From NCBI GenBank assembly GCA_029844215.1, contig CM056726.1, forward strand, positions 37,441,001-37,505,000: DNA of 64,000 nucleotides, given 5' to 3'. The translations under genes were made by a program, and so were the position numbers. The stretch comes from Przewalskia tangutica. Lineage: Eukaryota; Streptophyta; Magnoliopsida; Solanales; Solanaceae. Every line of letters begins with the position of its first letter. The first letter of the stretch is position 1. Below, piece after piece: positions 37,742 through 51,104 of this stretch. The notes beneath the pieces were generated by a model. It worked only from the letters and a program-made list of their open reading frames with translations, searched no databases and had not been told where the DNA came from.

Positions 37742-38570
37742 AGAAAAGACAAGGGCAAATAGTGATTTTAGTCATTGTATTATAGCTTTATTCCAGTTTT
37801 GGTCCTTATTTAATTTGATTAAGCATATTAAATCTTTAATTAATATATTTGTGCTATTTTGATCCCTCACTCTAACAAAAGTTAAAAACTTAACGAAATC
37901 ATTATTTTTATTCAAATAAAAAAGAGAAAAATAAAAATAAAATTGAGATTAAATTCTCCTCTATATGTTGTCCTCCTCCTCCTTCACAATTTTAAGGTAA
38001 AAATGGGAGATGTTTGTTCGGCATCTTCTTGCCCAAGAAGTTTTAGGTTTCAACTTTTTTGTATATATATATATCTTCAAATCTTTTTGAAAGTTGTGAT
38101 CTCTGAGAAATCTGTTCATCCCTCCCCGAATGCTAAGGTATAATTTAGTTTTATTAAAAAGCATATTTCTACAATACAAAATTATAAAAAGGTAGAAAAG
38201 AAGAAATTCTAGTAATGTTTATTTAAATGTGGACAAGAAAGAATAAATAATATCATTCATTTTTTGCTAAATGAAGAGAGAAGATTGAGGGTGGACAAGA
38301 GAACTTTTTGTACCCATCTTCATGGATGCTTGGCGTCAGCTAGGGTTCTTAACACATTAAATTTTAATTCTTAATTTTTTTAATTTTCAAAATTAATAAA
38401 AATAATGATTTCATTACTTTTTATGCTAATTGGATATTAAAAATAGCACGTATATGCTAATTGGATATTAAATATACTTAATCAAATTATATAAGGATCA
38501 AAACTGAAATAAAGTTATAATACAAGGACTAAAATTGCTATATGTAATTCTGTTGTTTTACCTTCAAAAT
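37742..38570. mobile_element. long terminal-inverted-repeat element (MULE-like MITE)
   Basis: The left arm (from about 37745, containing GATTTTAGTCATTGTATTAT) and the right arm (ending about 38565, containing ATAATACAAGGACTAAAATT) are reverse complements over roughly 180 bp with mismatches. Both continue through a GTGCTATTTTGAT-type segment and an AACGAAATCATTATTTTTAT-type segment. Long TIRs and no transposase frame point to a Mutator-like non-autonomous element. Exact ends and target duplication were not resolved. Confidence 0.7.
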
Positions 38571-39786
38571 ATTTTAAAGGAAAATTACAATGTTAAGTTT
38601 TGAATACTTCTAATTCATAGTCATTATTAATTTAGTATCAAGAGGTCTTCGTATATTCTACACCCCACATTATGGAATTTTTACTGGGTATGTTATTGAC
38701 CTAATTATATCACCTCGTTGCTACAGTTAACCAGATCTCTTTAAAAAATTACAACATTATTTGATCGACTAATATTGCATTATTAAAGACAAACAAAATA
38801 CACCAACTGCCTCCCGAATTATACCCAAAAAATCAAGTTCACACTCATACTAATCAGGTGATCTATTACCTCTTCAACTAAACAGTGAATTTAAACCACC
38901 TGCACAAAAAAAAAATAGAAAATAGGTGAGTGAAGAAGTAAAAATAATTTTTATCAAACCCTCCTCCTTCACCAAGATAACTTTCATAAATGTTTTCTAG
39001 TCATATCTTTTTCATCCATACTTCTTTTCAATGCATTACATAAGAGCGGTATTTAACATAGAAAAAACTGCCGATTTCACATATATCATATCAATAGGAG
39101 TAAGTTATCAATTGTGAATATCTAATCAAATAAATTCAGAAAAAGAAAAACCAACAAGATTTACAAAACGAGGAGAAAGTAAAATAAAGCGAAGCGTATA
39201 TTATAGTGTTTTTTCAAGCCTCAAATCAATATAAAAAGTGAACTTTTTATTATCTTACGTTTTACAAAACAAAACATGGAAGGTTACAGCAGAAACAGAG
39301 GATGACTTACAACAATATACATCAACAGATAACTCAACCTATTTGATTCCTCCTTAGCATACAACATACAATAGATCACTTCACCCATGATTATAGTGTA
39401 AAATCTAATAAATGAACCCATTACACCTTGTATTTCTTCAGAACTCAGTAGTTATAGCTTTTAATCCTTTGATCATGCGCCAAAGAAGCTAAGATAAATA
39501 TATACATCTGGAGCACCGATCACTGTTCTTGTGTTGTGCCTCCTCAGCCCATCTGCTTTAAATGAAATGTTTTTTCAACTGCATCTATAAACAACTATCG
39601 ACATCCTCCTGATAAATTATGTACACCTCGAGAAGGACCAAATCATATGCTGCTACACATCAGCAACTACTTAGCTTTTGAGTAAATCCGGGTTCTTATG
39701 TCAAGAAAAGAAGTAACCCCCCACAAGGTGATAACTTGAAGATTCTCTTGCCACAAGCATGCATACATGGCAACAAAGAAGAGCAT
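38571..39786 (-). other. 3' flank and probable 3'UTR of the BRCT gene
   Basis: AT-rich. The last part, from about 39240, is less AT-rich and probably contains the 3'UTR of the minus-strand gene that stops at 39787. No other feature recognised. Confidence 0.4.
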
Positions 39787-42700
39787 TTATATTTCTTGAC
39801 TCAGACCCAGGGTATCAGGAAATTCTGGAAGCTTGATAGTTGGTAACTTGCAGGATTTTGTCTTCTCTTTCAAGGGAAGGAGCTTTCCCAGTTGTAAACT
39901 CCTTATGATCCAGTAAGCTGACTGCACAAAACGAAAAACGAAAAACAAAAAAAAAGTGTAAATGGTAACATAGAGCTGAAAAGAAGAGATTTAAATGGTC
40001 CAAAACATCAACATCCACGGCCCAAGCATAACACACTTATATGCAAAAGTTGGAGCTTAATATACTTTAACTAAACAATTATATTAACCAGCTAAACTAG
40101 GAAATTAAAGAAGGGTCTAACTAACCGTAATTGGTATGTTCCCCTCCGAGGCACAGTGCTTCAGGTGACGTGATGTGCTACGCTCATTTTCAGTAACGAT
40201 GACTCCCGTTACAATCTTCTCACTGTCACAATTTTGAACCAACTCGAGAAGCGTTTTGAAAACTTGCCCACCACCATGCTGGGTGGCCCGGAAAGAAGAA
40301 AAAGGTGTATCATAATATGAACGTTTGAATGACAACAAAGTAGCCACTCTAGGAACACTATCACATGGATTTTTGACTGAGAAACTAAAGACCAACAAAG
40401 TCGACAAGAGGATTTTTGTAATGTTATTCTTGATAAGGATCAGTTCATTTATACTCAAGTCTATAATTAAATATTTGTACAAGCAGTAATAGCAAGTGAA
40501 TAAGTTAAAGAAGAAAAATTTCCAGATAATTTCACGGATGTGAGGTATATTAGATTCTGGCTAAATTTTGACAAACATCAGTTCAATTGACATTAAGCCT
40601 TGTAACCTTATTTTCCACGGGTAAAAAGAAGGGGCTCGTAAAAGTTTTTATTGAGCTGAAACATGAATCAATATTTTCAGCTGAATCATCTAATTGGATT
40701 TGATTTATTTTTTCTACTTAATTTCTTGTGTATTAGCAATATAATATTAACTCTCGAAGGAACGCGGAAGGAAGAAAAAACATAATATTCACAAAACCTA
40801 ATGATGTATACTTAACAGAAATAAGAATAATTTATCAAAGAAAAACTGACTTGTCATCTATTTCGTGTGTCTATTAGATCAATTTGATATCCTTTTATGT
40901 GCTGTTTTCAGGTCTTTGAACTTATAGATGTTCTTTTTTTTTTGATAAGTTGAGCTTCAACAACAGCAACATAGTAGTCCCACAAGTAGGGTCTTCCTGG
41001 GAAGGAAGTGTGTATGCGACCTTACCCCTACCTTGGGAGGTAGAGAGGTTTTTGATAGACCCTTGGCTCAAGAGAAAGCATATCAAAGCAGATCGGACAA
41101 AGAAATAACAAAAGTGAAGAATCCATGCCAAAATACTATAGAAAGCATGCTAGAGTATTCTAAAAAAAGAACAGTAACTACCACAAACTAGTACGATAAT
41201 CAAAGTACAAGGAACAACAGATAGTAACAGAAATCGAAGGGCAAGAAACTACAGAGGAGATAAGTTGAGCTTATAGATGTTTTTTAGACAGAAGAAAAGT
41301 TCAATTCCACCTACGTTTGATCAACAGAGAAGCTGTGACGCTTGAATCAAGCTCAAAAAGGAAAAACTTGACAATTTGACGGGAATCTACATCTCCCAAG
41401 CACTGAATTTCTCCTACGGAAAATGTACAGTAATCAAAAATATTCTTTTCCTCTCTTTCTTGGTCCCAACTTGGACTGAGAACTGATAAACACAAGCAAA
41501 CTTGGACACGTACTGGTTATTCCTATAAGTGATACTTCTTTAATCATTAAATGGAAGTTCTACTTACTAGACTAAAACCAAGTAAACAAAGTTTGTTTCA
41601 GGAGAAAGCACTTGGTTCACACAACTGGACAAATTCTATGATCTATAGGATACAATCATAAAAGGACTTTGCTCTACCTGGTTGCCGTTAAGGATTTATA
41701 TAATTTACAACAGAGACCGGAGTACTTTTCTCTATTAATTTCCTTTTTTTCTCTTTTTATTTTACGTATTAAGAAAACTAACACTTGAAATAGGAAAAGA
41801 CAAATGGAGTACTAAGAGCAACTGAGCAAGAAAACAGAGAATAGAGTAGTTACTGAATGACTTAAAAACCCAAACTACCTTGATAATTTTGGCCATGTCA
41901 GTGCCGAAATTCTTTTCACCGTAGAGCATGATGCCTAGATTGTCAAAGATAGGGCTATGCCTATTGTTATCGACTGAACTTCCAGAAGCAGTAAACCGTT
42001 TGCCAGCACAATTTTTAACAACAATGTACCTGACAAAAAGCAAAAAAAAAGATGCAACTAATCATGAATAAGCAAGTTACAAGAATCAACTTACTGGAAC
42101 TACTCAAGGAATATGTAACTTGTGCAGTCTAACACCCTTCATCATGCTTTCCTTATGGAATAAGGAAGAGAATCATCACTTAGCATTAACATTAGCAAAT
42201 AATTGAAACCAAGTTACTAACAACAAAGAAAAGTTCCTGGAGAGGATTTTTTCAATTAGGCAGGATATTTTTTTCCTGATAAATCAAATAAGCGTGATCA
42301 TTGAAACTGAGTACTTAATACAAAGTTTAATTGCTTCAGCATAACAAGGTGAGTGGATGGATTTAGTCCTTGAGGCGCAATTTTCCAACTCTTAATCCTT
42401 AGGTAAACACAATTCAAGCTTTCACAAACATATACAATTTCTGGCTTGTGTTAAAGCAATATGCCACCATCCCCAAAGTCAATATATAAGTTTTTGAATT
42501 CCTATGCACATTTCCTCGCTTTTGGAAGATCCACAATAAAAAAGGTTAACTAGTCATCATTCGAATGCATCCAAAGAAGCATGCATAGACAACAAAAAAG
42601 CACTAAACCTGATATATAGAAGCATATTGTTTCCTGCTATAAGCTGGATAAGTAGGAAGAAAAGTTGTTTTCCCAAAAGCGGAAAAGATAACTTTTATAC

Positions 42701-45700
42701 AGGCAACACTGAGCATCCCCACATACTATGTCTTTGTTTTCTGGTATAGCTCAATTAAAGATTGGAGAAATTAATGAGGGATTTTTTTGTCTGATGGAGC
42801 AAATGAGAACAGGAATATCATCTGGTTAATTGTGAGAGTGTTACAGCCCCTATGGAGATGGGAGGCTTGGGCATTCAAAGGTTGGAGATCTTTAACTGAA
42901 TTATTGGGTAAATGGTCATGGAGGTATGCAAGTGAAGATGGGACATGTGGAGGAGGGTAAGTGAGGCGAAATACAACAAGACCAACATGGATGGTTCGAG
43001 AGAGAGGTGAGAATACGGGACGAGCTTGTCAATGGGAATAATGAAGGAGAAGACGTACTTTACATAGTTGAATTTTTGGTCGGAAATGGGGATAGAGTCT
43101 GATTGTAGCTAGATGTATAGTGTGATAACAATACACTGTCAGATGATCTTCTGAGCTTATTTGCATTGGTTATTGACCAGTTGATCATAGTAGTTGATAT
43201 TCTAGAGAGTATAGTATGCATTCAACCATCATTATTCTGAGTTGATAGATACTACAAAACTGAATATAATTTGTCCTGTTATCAGTGCCTTATATATTGC
43301 TTGAACTACACATGTAGAATGATAACATGAAAACAAGGTTCTATAAAAGAATTATTGCTAGAGAAAATGAATATTCCATCATGAATATAATGTATTAAGG
43401 CGACAGCTGAAAATCCATAAACTCATCATTGACATCTTGGGCATGATAGAAAACTTACTTTTCAGGTGGTAAAACGCAACCTTCACTAATTGAATCAGTA
43501 AGCCATTTAGCTTTAAGCATGAATGCATTTACTGCACGTCCATACAAGAATTTGATTGTTTGCAGCTTCTTTGAACAAAGAACAACAGGAACTGCCTGAG
43601 GTAATCCCTTGCATCCGTTCCCCCTATTAGTTGGAGGGGGGATATCAGAGAGAACTGTGCCACCATATTTCTTGATTAGGTCTTCAAGTTTCTTTTCTCG
43701 GTTCCTAGAAAATCCTGTGACTAAGAATTCCATATTTTTGAGCATCAATCTTCTTTCAACTCTAGCATAAGAATTTATTAGACGTTTCTTGAGTTCTTGA
43801 GTTCTCGACTCCAAATGTGAAGTTGGAGGTCTCAAATTTCTAGCAGCTTTGGACATATGACAAGATTTTAGTGCAACGTGTGACTTTCTTGGCTCCTTCC
43901 TCGGTTGAATCTCAGTTTCAGTTTCTGAAAAGCGAACACGCTTTCTTTTTGGACACGCTATAGCAGCTTGATCTTCTGTCATTTGCTTTCTATCTTTTTC
44001 TGTCCCAAAATCAGGTTGAAATGCTTTTGAAGCTTGGAAACGACGTCGTGGTCCAGGTCTCAATATAAGGGGTGAGCTTGTGTTCTTGGGCATAGCCACT
44101 GTGAAATCATTCCCCTCTCTTGGAGTATCATCACAATTTCCTATTTCGTTTGTCATTTGACCTACTAGCTTTAGCATCGGTACATCATTTCTTCCAGATG
44201 GAAATGATGTATCAAAACAATATCCTTTCTCTGAAGATATCCCGTTGCTAGGAAGTACGCTATAAGTTCTTAGAGAGGTTACTTCTCGGCGAACTGGGAG
44301 ATGCATCCCTTCTCTATTAATCTTCGGAGTGGTAACTTGTTTTCCATGAATCACCTGATTATCAAGAACCGAGTTTTTCTGCAAGTTTGTACCACATTCA
44401 GTTGTGGGACTAAAGCATAGTTGTTTTTCATCCGTTACATTATTGTATACAGCTGAAGGAGAAGGCAGATGGTCAGATGATATACTGCACGGAACAACAG
44501 AACAGAGGGTATCATCTAAGGATAAATTTGAAGATGTCGCAATATCCTGAGACAGCAGTATCATCTCCTTTGCTTTGTTACCTAAACCTTCAGACGGTAT
44601 ACTGAATTGAGAAGCAACATTGACCCTTTCATCCTGTTTTCGTGCGACAAAGGAACTCTCATCTGGAGCAATGTCAGCTGATTCTGAGAAATAACTTGTC
44701 TCGCCAACAAAAGGTTCAGGAATACTTTTGATAGCATTGCATTTGACTTGATCAAAGAGGTTTACTTCCTTCTAAAGAGCAAGATGAGAAGGAAAACAGC
44801 AAATAAGGTACATCTCACTAAAACTAGTAAAAGAACGTAAAAACAAGAAAGATGAACTTGTTAAGATCGTGCACTTTCTCCATTTGGCATGCTAAATTTA
44901 AATTTTGTTTCTCCTTTTTCCTCTCTTTCCCCTGGTCTTCCTCTTTTCTTTCGCTAACTAATCTAACAGTGATAAGAACAGCACGTGAAGAGGAGAGAGA
45001 ATAGTAACCAAAGCAAGAAGACAAAGAAAGACTAAGAGATGAGATGCAATGCTGAAAGGCAAACCCCAAATGTCAAATAGGACTTGCGCTGCTGTGATCT
45101 TTTTTGGCAGTGGCATGGCATCTAGTACTAGTGAAGCTCTTCTTCTCCTATGCTGCTAAAATAACTATTATGGTTTATTTGATCGAAAAGAAAATTTGGG
45201 TTACTTTACTTCTTTCAAGCTTATCAATGTTATCATATCCAACAATCATACTCTCAATTTTCCTCTGGATTCTAAAAAGTGGGTTAAAAAATGACCTGAT
45301 TCGAGAACATAATGATAAAAAGAAATAGAAGATAAAAAGAGATTCAGTCTTTCTATATGGATGTGTCCTAGACCATCACTACAGAGGTGATGTGTGACTC
45401 TAATTTAAATGAGTAACGTTAATATTGACAAATGGACTGAAGGCAACTGAGATAAAAATGTAGTAACTTAGGAAACAGAATCAGAGTATATTCTTCAATT
45501 TGTTGCATCCGTGCCAATGCAAAGAATTAACTCATTCATTTGTAACAAATAGGAGAATGAGTGGATAGACCAAGAAAAATAAAAGAGACACTAATTGTGC
45601 AACAATATTGGACAATTTCTAGGCATACATGTGCTACTTTCAAGTGACGGATCAATGAGGCGATGGATTAACATATGACATTAGTCCTGCTTTAATGGTA

Positions 45701-48700
45701 GAATATGCCACAGTTGACTGGCTGATGAAGGAACCAGTGACAAGATGTACTTGAATTTACTGACCTTCAAACAAGTCCAACCACCAAACCAACGACTTTC
45801 AAATCTTCTAGGAACCACTTTTGGTAATTCATCACCTTCTCCTGCAAGGATGAAATACATTATCTGATATGAAGACTCTTCAAATGGAAGGTGAAATGCA
45901 AAGAGAAGTACCTTACCTGCAATATTAATGTTCTTAACAGTGGGAGAACCAAGAGATGCTTGAAATGAATTTCCTTCCAAGACAGGAAAATTGACTTTCT
46001 ACATAAACAGGGTAACATTAATGCCTGAACTAATCCATAGCTAAAATTATGAAAATCAACCAAGTGAAACGGAACAGGTTCCGTTAGCAACAGGTAGATT
46101 GGCGCAGGTGATCGAGGAAAGTGGTAAGAGGAGGATCTTTGCTATTTGCAATTATGTAAAGCAAAGACTCCTCTTCCTGGTTCATAGACAGAACAATCAT
46201 TAATATTGAAAAACTACATGGAGACAAGAAACTCTCACATATATCTCTTTATTAATAGTATCCATTATTGTCACTACAGAAGCTGAACCAATAGGAGTTA
46301 CCTTCAAACAGTCTGACATGTGATCACTCTCACGTGCCATAGGTACGATATCCACAATTAAATTTGGATCCCTTGTCAGCTTTCTCTGACCATCATCGCT
46401 AAAAGACCCAAGTCTTTCGTCCACTTTCAACTGGGACTCACTCTCGATATCATTTGAGCTTAGCTTGGTAAAACAATCTCCAGGCTTAAGAATGTCTATT
46501 CCATGAAGAACTGCTCCTTCCTTTTCCAATTTTCCACTACATCTTTGAGTTTGTGAAGCAAGAGTATCTTTAACGTGAGACAGACTTAAGTCTTCAAAAT
46601 GCAAATCACCAGAATCACAAGAAGATAACCCCACATCTTGGAATGCATCTTCCATTCTCAAATCTTCTGATTCTGATAGATAATCAATTTCAGGTATCTC
46701 CTCAGTGGCACAATTGCAGCTTTCATGACTCTCTTTCCAAGCTTCCAGCCGTGCTTGTTTCACCTGTAGTGCAGCTTCCAACACAGTTGAAGCCGGAAAT
46801 ACTTTTGAAAATGATTCATCCTTGAACACTTCATGAATAACCAGTGCTTCAGATGCAGCAATCGACAACTCAACTGCATCATCCATGTGATTGACTTTAT
46901 GTAAGCTGGCATTTCTCTCATGCCCTTCTCCTTTATTCGCATTATTAGATCCTTTTCCTGATGCAGCAAAGTAGTCTACTTTCAGTTCCTTAGCCTTCCT
47001 TTCAGCAACAATTGGGATTTGAACACACTGAACTGGCAGAGCATGACTGGACTTGATCTTTTCTGCTTCAGATATATCTTCAAGTATACTTGGCAAGTTC
47101 TCTGAGTTACAATCCAATGACAGATGAAGATGGATTTGAACCACCTTAAAAAAGAAAGTAACATAGAGCTAGTTAAGGACTGCACTGGTAATACACAAAA
47201 CAGATCATCATGCAAACACTGCGAAAAACCAATTCTGCGACATTATCTTAGTTTCTTTGATTTGAAGGGAGAAGGGGAAAATGGGTCAACCAGCCAATCA
47301 AGAGAAATTTCTTTTTGATGAAGTAAAAAGGTTTCATTGAAAGCATCCAGAAGATGCAAAAGAGTAGTATATTTGACCATACAAAAAGTTGTGTTAATCG
47401 CTTTACATAAGTGACGACTATCCAAGATCAGGGAGATAACAAACTGCCCAAAAAAAAACTGGGATACTACAGGGGACATATTGTCCCAGCTACACAGAAA
47501 CATAAGACACCAAGCCTTAACAGAATGGTTAGGGGTTGATAAACCAACAAAACATCTACTATTTCTTTCTAACCATAAGCACCAATAAATACAAGCTGGA
47601 AACATCCACCATATGATTCTGATGGCTTTACCAACTTTCTAGAAACTCCAACATTCATAAGCTTCTTAACTGCACACCCCAAACTAGTTTGGTCAGCTAT
47701 ATGATTACTCTACATTCATTCTGCTCCAGTAGTGGGCAATTTCATTCCAATATTCTATAATTTAAAGGCAAATTACGGGGTCTCTAAAGCTAGAGATTCT
47801 CTAGATCTCACACTTATTTTTGCCCCAAGGGTTAGCTCAATTGGCAAAGGTTGAAGGACTTGTGTCTTAGGTGACAAGTTTGAGCCTGTGTCAAGTGAAT
47901 TAAGATCATTATTTAAGTGGACAAGAGTAGAGGGGTGGGCCATCATCCCGGAGTTTCGAAGGTTGCAGTCAGCCCAAGGGTTCACTCTAGACAGATTTCT
48001 CGGTCATTAACAAATCTCACTTATTTCTACACTGACATACAAGTCTCTGATAAAATTGAGAACACTCGTGCCATATACCGGACTAATGTAAGTGCAACAA
48101 TCACCAGTAATCCTTAATCCTGGAAAGGGGGAAGAAGAAAATAAGGAAAGAAAAGCTGGGCAAAAGGCAAGCTAGTAAAAATAACATTAGAACTTTGCAC
48201 ATGTATCTAATAAATCTATTATAAATTGCACACATGTAGAACACAAACACAAGTTTGCTTGCAGGAAAAAGAATGGACAAAGGGGAAGGATAATCTTCAA
48301 TTTTACAAAGGCATGGAAGATTGCTAAAATCACCATGGTTGAATGATTTTACAAGAACAATATGATTCCAGGACCAACCGTAAATGCACGCACAAGGTTG
48401 GCCAATAGACAGGCAAGTGATATATTGCGGCCTCCTGTAACAGAACTCCTAGAATTATGCAGCTTAATGTGGTGGTTGTCTCATTTCAACTGCTATTGAG
48501 GCAACATTCTTCATCCCATCCCTGTATTTGAGATTAAGGTAATATGCAAGAAGCTGAATCCAAATTTGCAAGGCTAAACTGATCCAGTGTTATGCATCTC
48601 AGTGAAATCACTAGATGCAGTCCTGGATAATTGCGTTAAATAATAGTTTTAGGGATCAGTTTCACTTTAACTTGACGTACTAACCTCACTCATGGAAACA

Positions 48701-50899
48701 TGCTAAAAAAAACTAGAGAAATAGGTAAGTGTGTGAAGAATAGGATGAGCTTTTCACTCTTTTTCTCCAGGCTTCCTTTAAACAAAAATGAAAGCAAGTC
48801 TACGATAAAGTGAGTAATAAAGGTCAACCATCTTAAAGCAGAGCCTAAAAGAATGCTTAAATCTCATGAAAACATTCTACGTCTTTTGTAAGGTTTAGAA
48901 GCATAGTCTCCTTTCCTTAGCAATATTGAAGCCAGCTAGTCACTCTCTTTTATTTCCTTTTCTTTTTATGTGACAACTAGTAAGCACTACTGAACAAAAT
49001 TAATTACCGGTACACAAGGAGTATGCAGAGACCACTTCACAGAAGACCACAAGATTCAAGAGATTGAAACGGAGGGGGAGTAATTTTTGCAACCTTCTGT
49101 CACTTCATTATGAAAAGCACCTAATGAGAGGCCCATATAAGTAGCATCTAAGTCTTGAAATCTACCTCAATGTTGAAAATGACTTATAGCAAGCAAAGAA
49201 GATACTAATTAATGTCAACAAGTAATTAGTACTTAAAATATGTAACTAGATTTTAAACACTATCAGTATTACTTTACTATGGATAGTCAAGAAAGAGCAG
49301 GATGATTGTGTAAGTTTTCATATCGTAGCATAATCACACTTATCACGTAAGGAAAATCCATACTTTCCTGGAAGATTACAACCTAAAAACTAAAGTCATG
49401 AAATAACTCATATTGAATGCAAAGAACTTCCGAAACATTTTAGATAAAGCAAGAGTTCCCTATAGCTTACATTATCAATCGGTGGAACCAAACTGAGTGG
49501 TGTACTATCATCTCCAGATAAGAACAGATGGCAACTCTTGTACCCATCTTCTTGTGTTGTTCGCAGATGGGACGCTACTGCATTATGTTGCTGGATCAAT
49601 TCCTACAAATAGACCAAGGAGCCAAATTGATTTTCTCGTGGTACACAAATCTTAACTGTGAAAATTATAAGTTTGCAGACCATGTAAAAAAACATGATGG
49701 AACAACCAATGATAGTTAACTGTGGTAAATATGTATGCAAGAATCAATTTGTCTTAGCTCACAACAGAATATTGGAGCAAACAAGATAATCATCAGCTTA
49801 GTATTGAACCTATTGCACCTCACTTTGCAACTTCCTTTATTTCTTTCCCGTTGGTTCATCACTTAGTTAAAAGTGCTTTAAATGATGCTGATAAAAGTAC
49901 TATAGAATGTTCTTGCTACAAAAGGTAGACCTAGGACTTTTCAGTAACTGGTTCAGAAATGAGAATGCAATCAACAGTTCTGAACAAAGATAAAACTTCC
50001 ATCTCATGAGATTAAACCATGTTCAGTTCGATCACTTTACATTTTTCTCCATGTCTATGCCTTAGTTATGGTGTAAACTAAACGGAACAGTTCTGTTTCA
50101 ACGTCTTAAAGTTGGTGCATTGTTCTTCTTGATGACAAGCTCGTGAACTTTTATCAAAATAATACTTTGTATCCTTTCACAAGCTCTATTTATCCCTAAT
50201 TTGAAACAAAAATGTAACTAGAAGTTAAGGATAATCCCTTAAAATTTCAAGCGTCTGCAAATGATCTTGCAGACAGAATAAAAGTTTTCATTCTCAGTAA
50301 TTTTACTTGACTTCCTACAAGTTGTTTCTTAACCCTTTGATATACTCCCTCCGTCCATGTTTGACTTGGCACACCTCTTAAGAAGCAATAAATAAAATGG
50401 TAAGTTACAATATCACCCCAAGTCATCTAAATGTAGGGAAATGAATAGTAATCATTAATAAGGGTAAAATATGTATAAGATGGTAAATTATCTCCTGATT
50501 TTTCAAAGTAAAAATGGACATCTAATTTTTAGCATAGCGAGGGCGTCGAGGGAGTACAACAAAAGTATGATAAAATAATAATCTTATATTAGCAGTTATT
50601 AATTGATACTTATAAGAAAGTGCAATCCCTTTACTTGATTTTTTATTAACTCAAAAATAAAAGTGCTTCTAGTTTTGTTTTTTAATTTAAAGATGATACC
50701 TCCATATGTGGATGAGAAAATTGCTTCCCAATATTGGTAGATGATATGGTTTCAACATCGTGTTGCTGAAGCCAACCAGGAAGCCAAGCAGACTCCTGTA
50801 TCAAATAAATGAATCCCCTTCTTATGTATATAGGAAAAAACAGTGATGGAATTGGAAAACAAATACCTCTGAGAATTGAGGAGGACGAAACCCTAGCAT
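39787..50899 (-). CDS. tandem-BRCT DNA repair protein (10 exons)
   Basis: Exons from the ATG: 50899-50867, 50795-50700, 49602-49471, 47144-46239 (or to 46302), 45998-45917, 45841-45765, 44771-43459, 42029-41879, 40278-40126 and 39921-39787 (TAA). All use GT-AG introns and the frame stays open, giving about 1025 residues (1004 with the alternative donor). The N-terminus begins MLGFRPPQFSE. The middle is a long acidic, Ser-rich, low-complexity region with a VPRRFESRWFGGWTCLK block. The C-terminus carries a first BRCT domain (from about residue 785: KNMEFLVTGFSRNREKKL, then the conserved W in KAKWLTDSI) and a second ending in SAYWIIRSLQLGKLLP. Tandem BRCTs of the PTIP/53BP1/MDC1 type bind phosphoserine peptides at damaged chromatin. 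Length and layout resemble the Arabidopsis proteins annotated as BRCT domain-containing DNA repair protein (AT3G21480/AT4G03130 type), named from memory. It is nuclear by inference. No disabling change is seen. Confidence 0.88.
40933..41269 (-). mobile_element. SINE-like retroposon with Au-type 3' tail, intron 8
   Basis: On the minus strand it ends with the Au-SINE-type segment GAGCCAAGGGTCTATCAAAA, then CTCTCTACCTCCCAAGGTAGGG and a TTGTTG-like terminus (41078-40958), followed by poly(A) (plus-strand T10). Direct repeats flank it: CTTATAGATGTT at 40921-40932 and 41270-41281, and GATAAGTTGAGCTT at 40944-40957 and 41259-41272. The doubled repeats allow either one insertion or two successive ones. 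Confidence 0.7.
42838..43110 (+). mobile_element. L1-type LINE fragment, intron 7
   Basis: The plus strand encodes PMEMGGLGIQRLEIFN, the conserved block downstream of reverse transcriptase in plant L1 elements, followed in shifting frames by a KWSWRYASEDG-type block and FLVGNGDRV. Stops and frameshifts are present. It is antisense to the host gene and lies wholly in an intron. Confidence 0.7.
47243..47620 (-). mobile_element. L1-type LINE 3' ORF fragment, intron 3
   Basis: The minus-strand frame has MFPACIYWCLWLERNSRCFVG, the tryptophan-rich tail that ends many plant L1 ORF2 proteins (IPACIWWTIWKERN type), then a KAWCLMFLCSWDN stretch. The fragment is sense to the host gene but intronic. Confidence 0.7.
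47822..48012 (+). mobile_element. tRNA-derived SINE, intron 3
   Basis: About 190 bp. It starts with a tRNA-like head: an A box in GGTTAGCTCAATTGGC (from about 47830) and a B-box-like GACAAGTTTGAGCC about 30 bp further on. These are internal RNA polymerase III promoter elements. Near-repeats ATCTCACACTTATTT (47806-47820) and ATCTCACTTATTT (48014-48026) are the likely target duplication. It is antisense to the host gene. Confidence 0.75.
50345..50554. mobile_element. Stowaway-type MITE, intron 2
   Basis: 210 bp with ends CTCCCTCCGTCC and, on the other strand, CTCCCTCGACGCC, flanked by TA on both sides (50343-50344, 50555-50556). This is the Tc1/mariner Stowaway signature. No coding capacity. 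Confidence 0.88.
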
Positions 50900-50965
50900 T
50901 GAATGGTTAATTTAATTACTTTACTCTGCAGTAAGAGTGCAGGAGCTTAACGCACCATAGCTATT

Positions 50966-50977
50966 CCCCGCCAAAAA
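50966..50977 (-). promoter_or_regulatory. E2F-type site upstream of the BRCT gene
   Basis: On the gene's strand the sequence is TTTTTGGCGGGG, which contains the TTTGGCGG form of the E2F consensus. It lies 67-78 bp upstream of the ATG, in the promoter or 5'UTR. E2F control is usual for S-phase and DNA-repair genes. The match is direct; binding is inference. Confidence 0.65.
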
Positions 50978-51000
50978 CCTAATGGAGAGAATGCTGCGTT

Positions 51001-51032
51001 TGGGCCTCCGGCCTTTTCTTATAAATTGGGCC
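51001..51032 (-). promoter_or_regulatory. two Site II (TGGGCC) motifs, BRCT gene promoter
   Basis: TGGGCC at 51001-51006 and 51027-51032 (GGCCCA on the gene strand), 102-136 bp upstream of the ATG. Site II elements are bound by TCP factors and mark promoters of genes active in dividing cells. A weak TTATAA lies between them on the gene strand. Confidence 0.5.
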
Positions 51033-51104
51033 ATCTTATGAGTTAGCTTTACTGCCCAATAAGCTCATTCCACACTTTTTTCTCGATCGTCCTTCCAAAT
51101 AAAA

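Noticed and set aside
38000..38180. Possible gene inside the long-TIR element
   Set aside because: The frames are short and unsupported, and no transposase or captured-gene motif is recognisable.
47822..48012. Possible tRNA gene
   Set aside because: The A and B boxes are present, but the cloverleaf is incomplete and the B box is mutated. The body continues as a SINE with flanking repeats.
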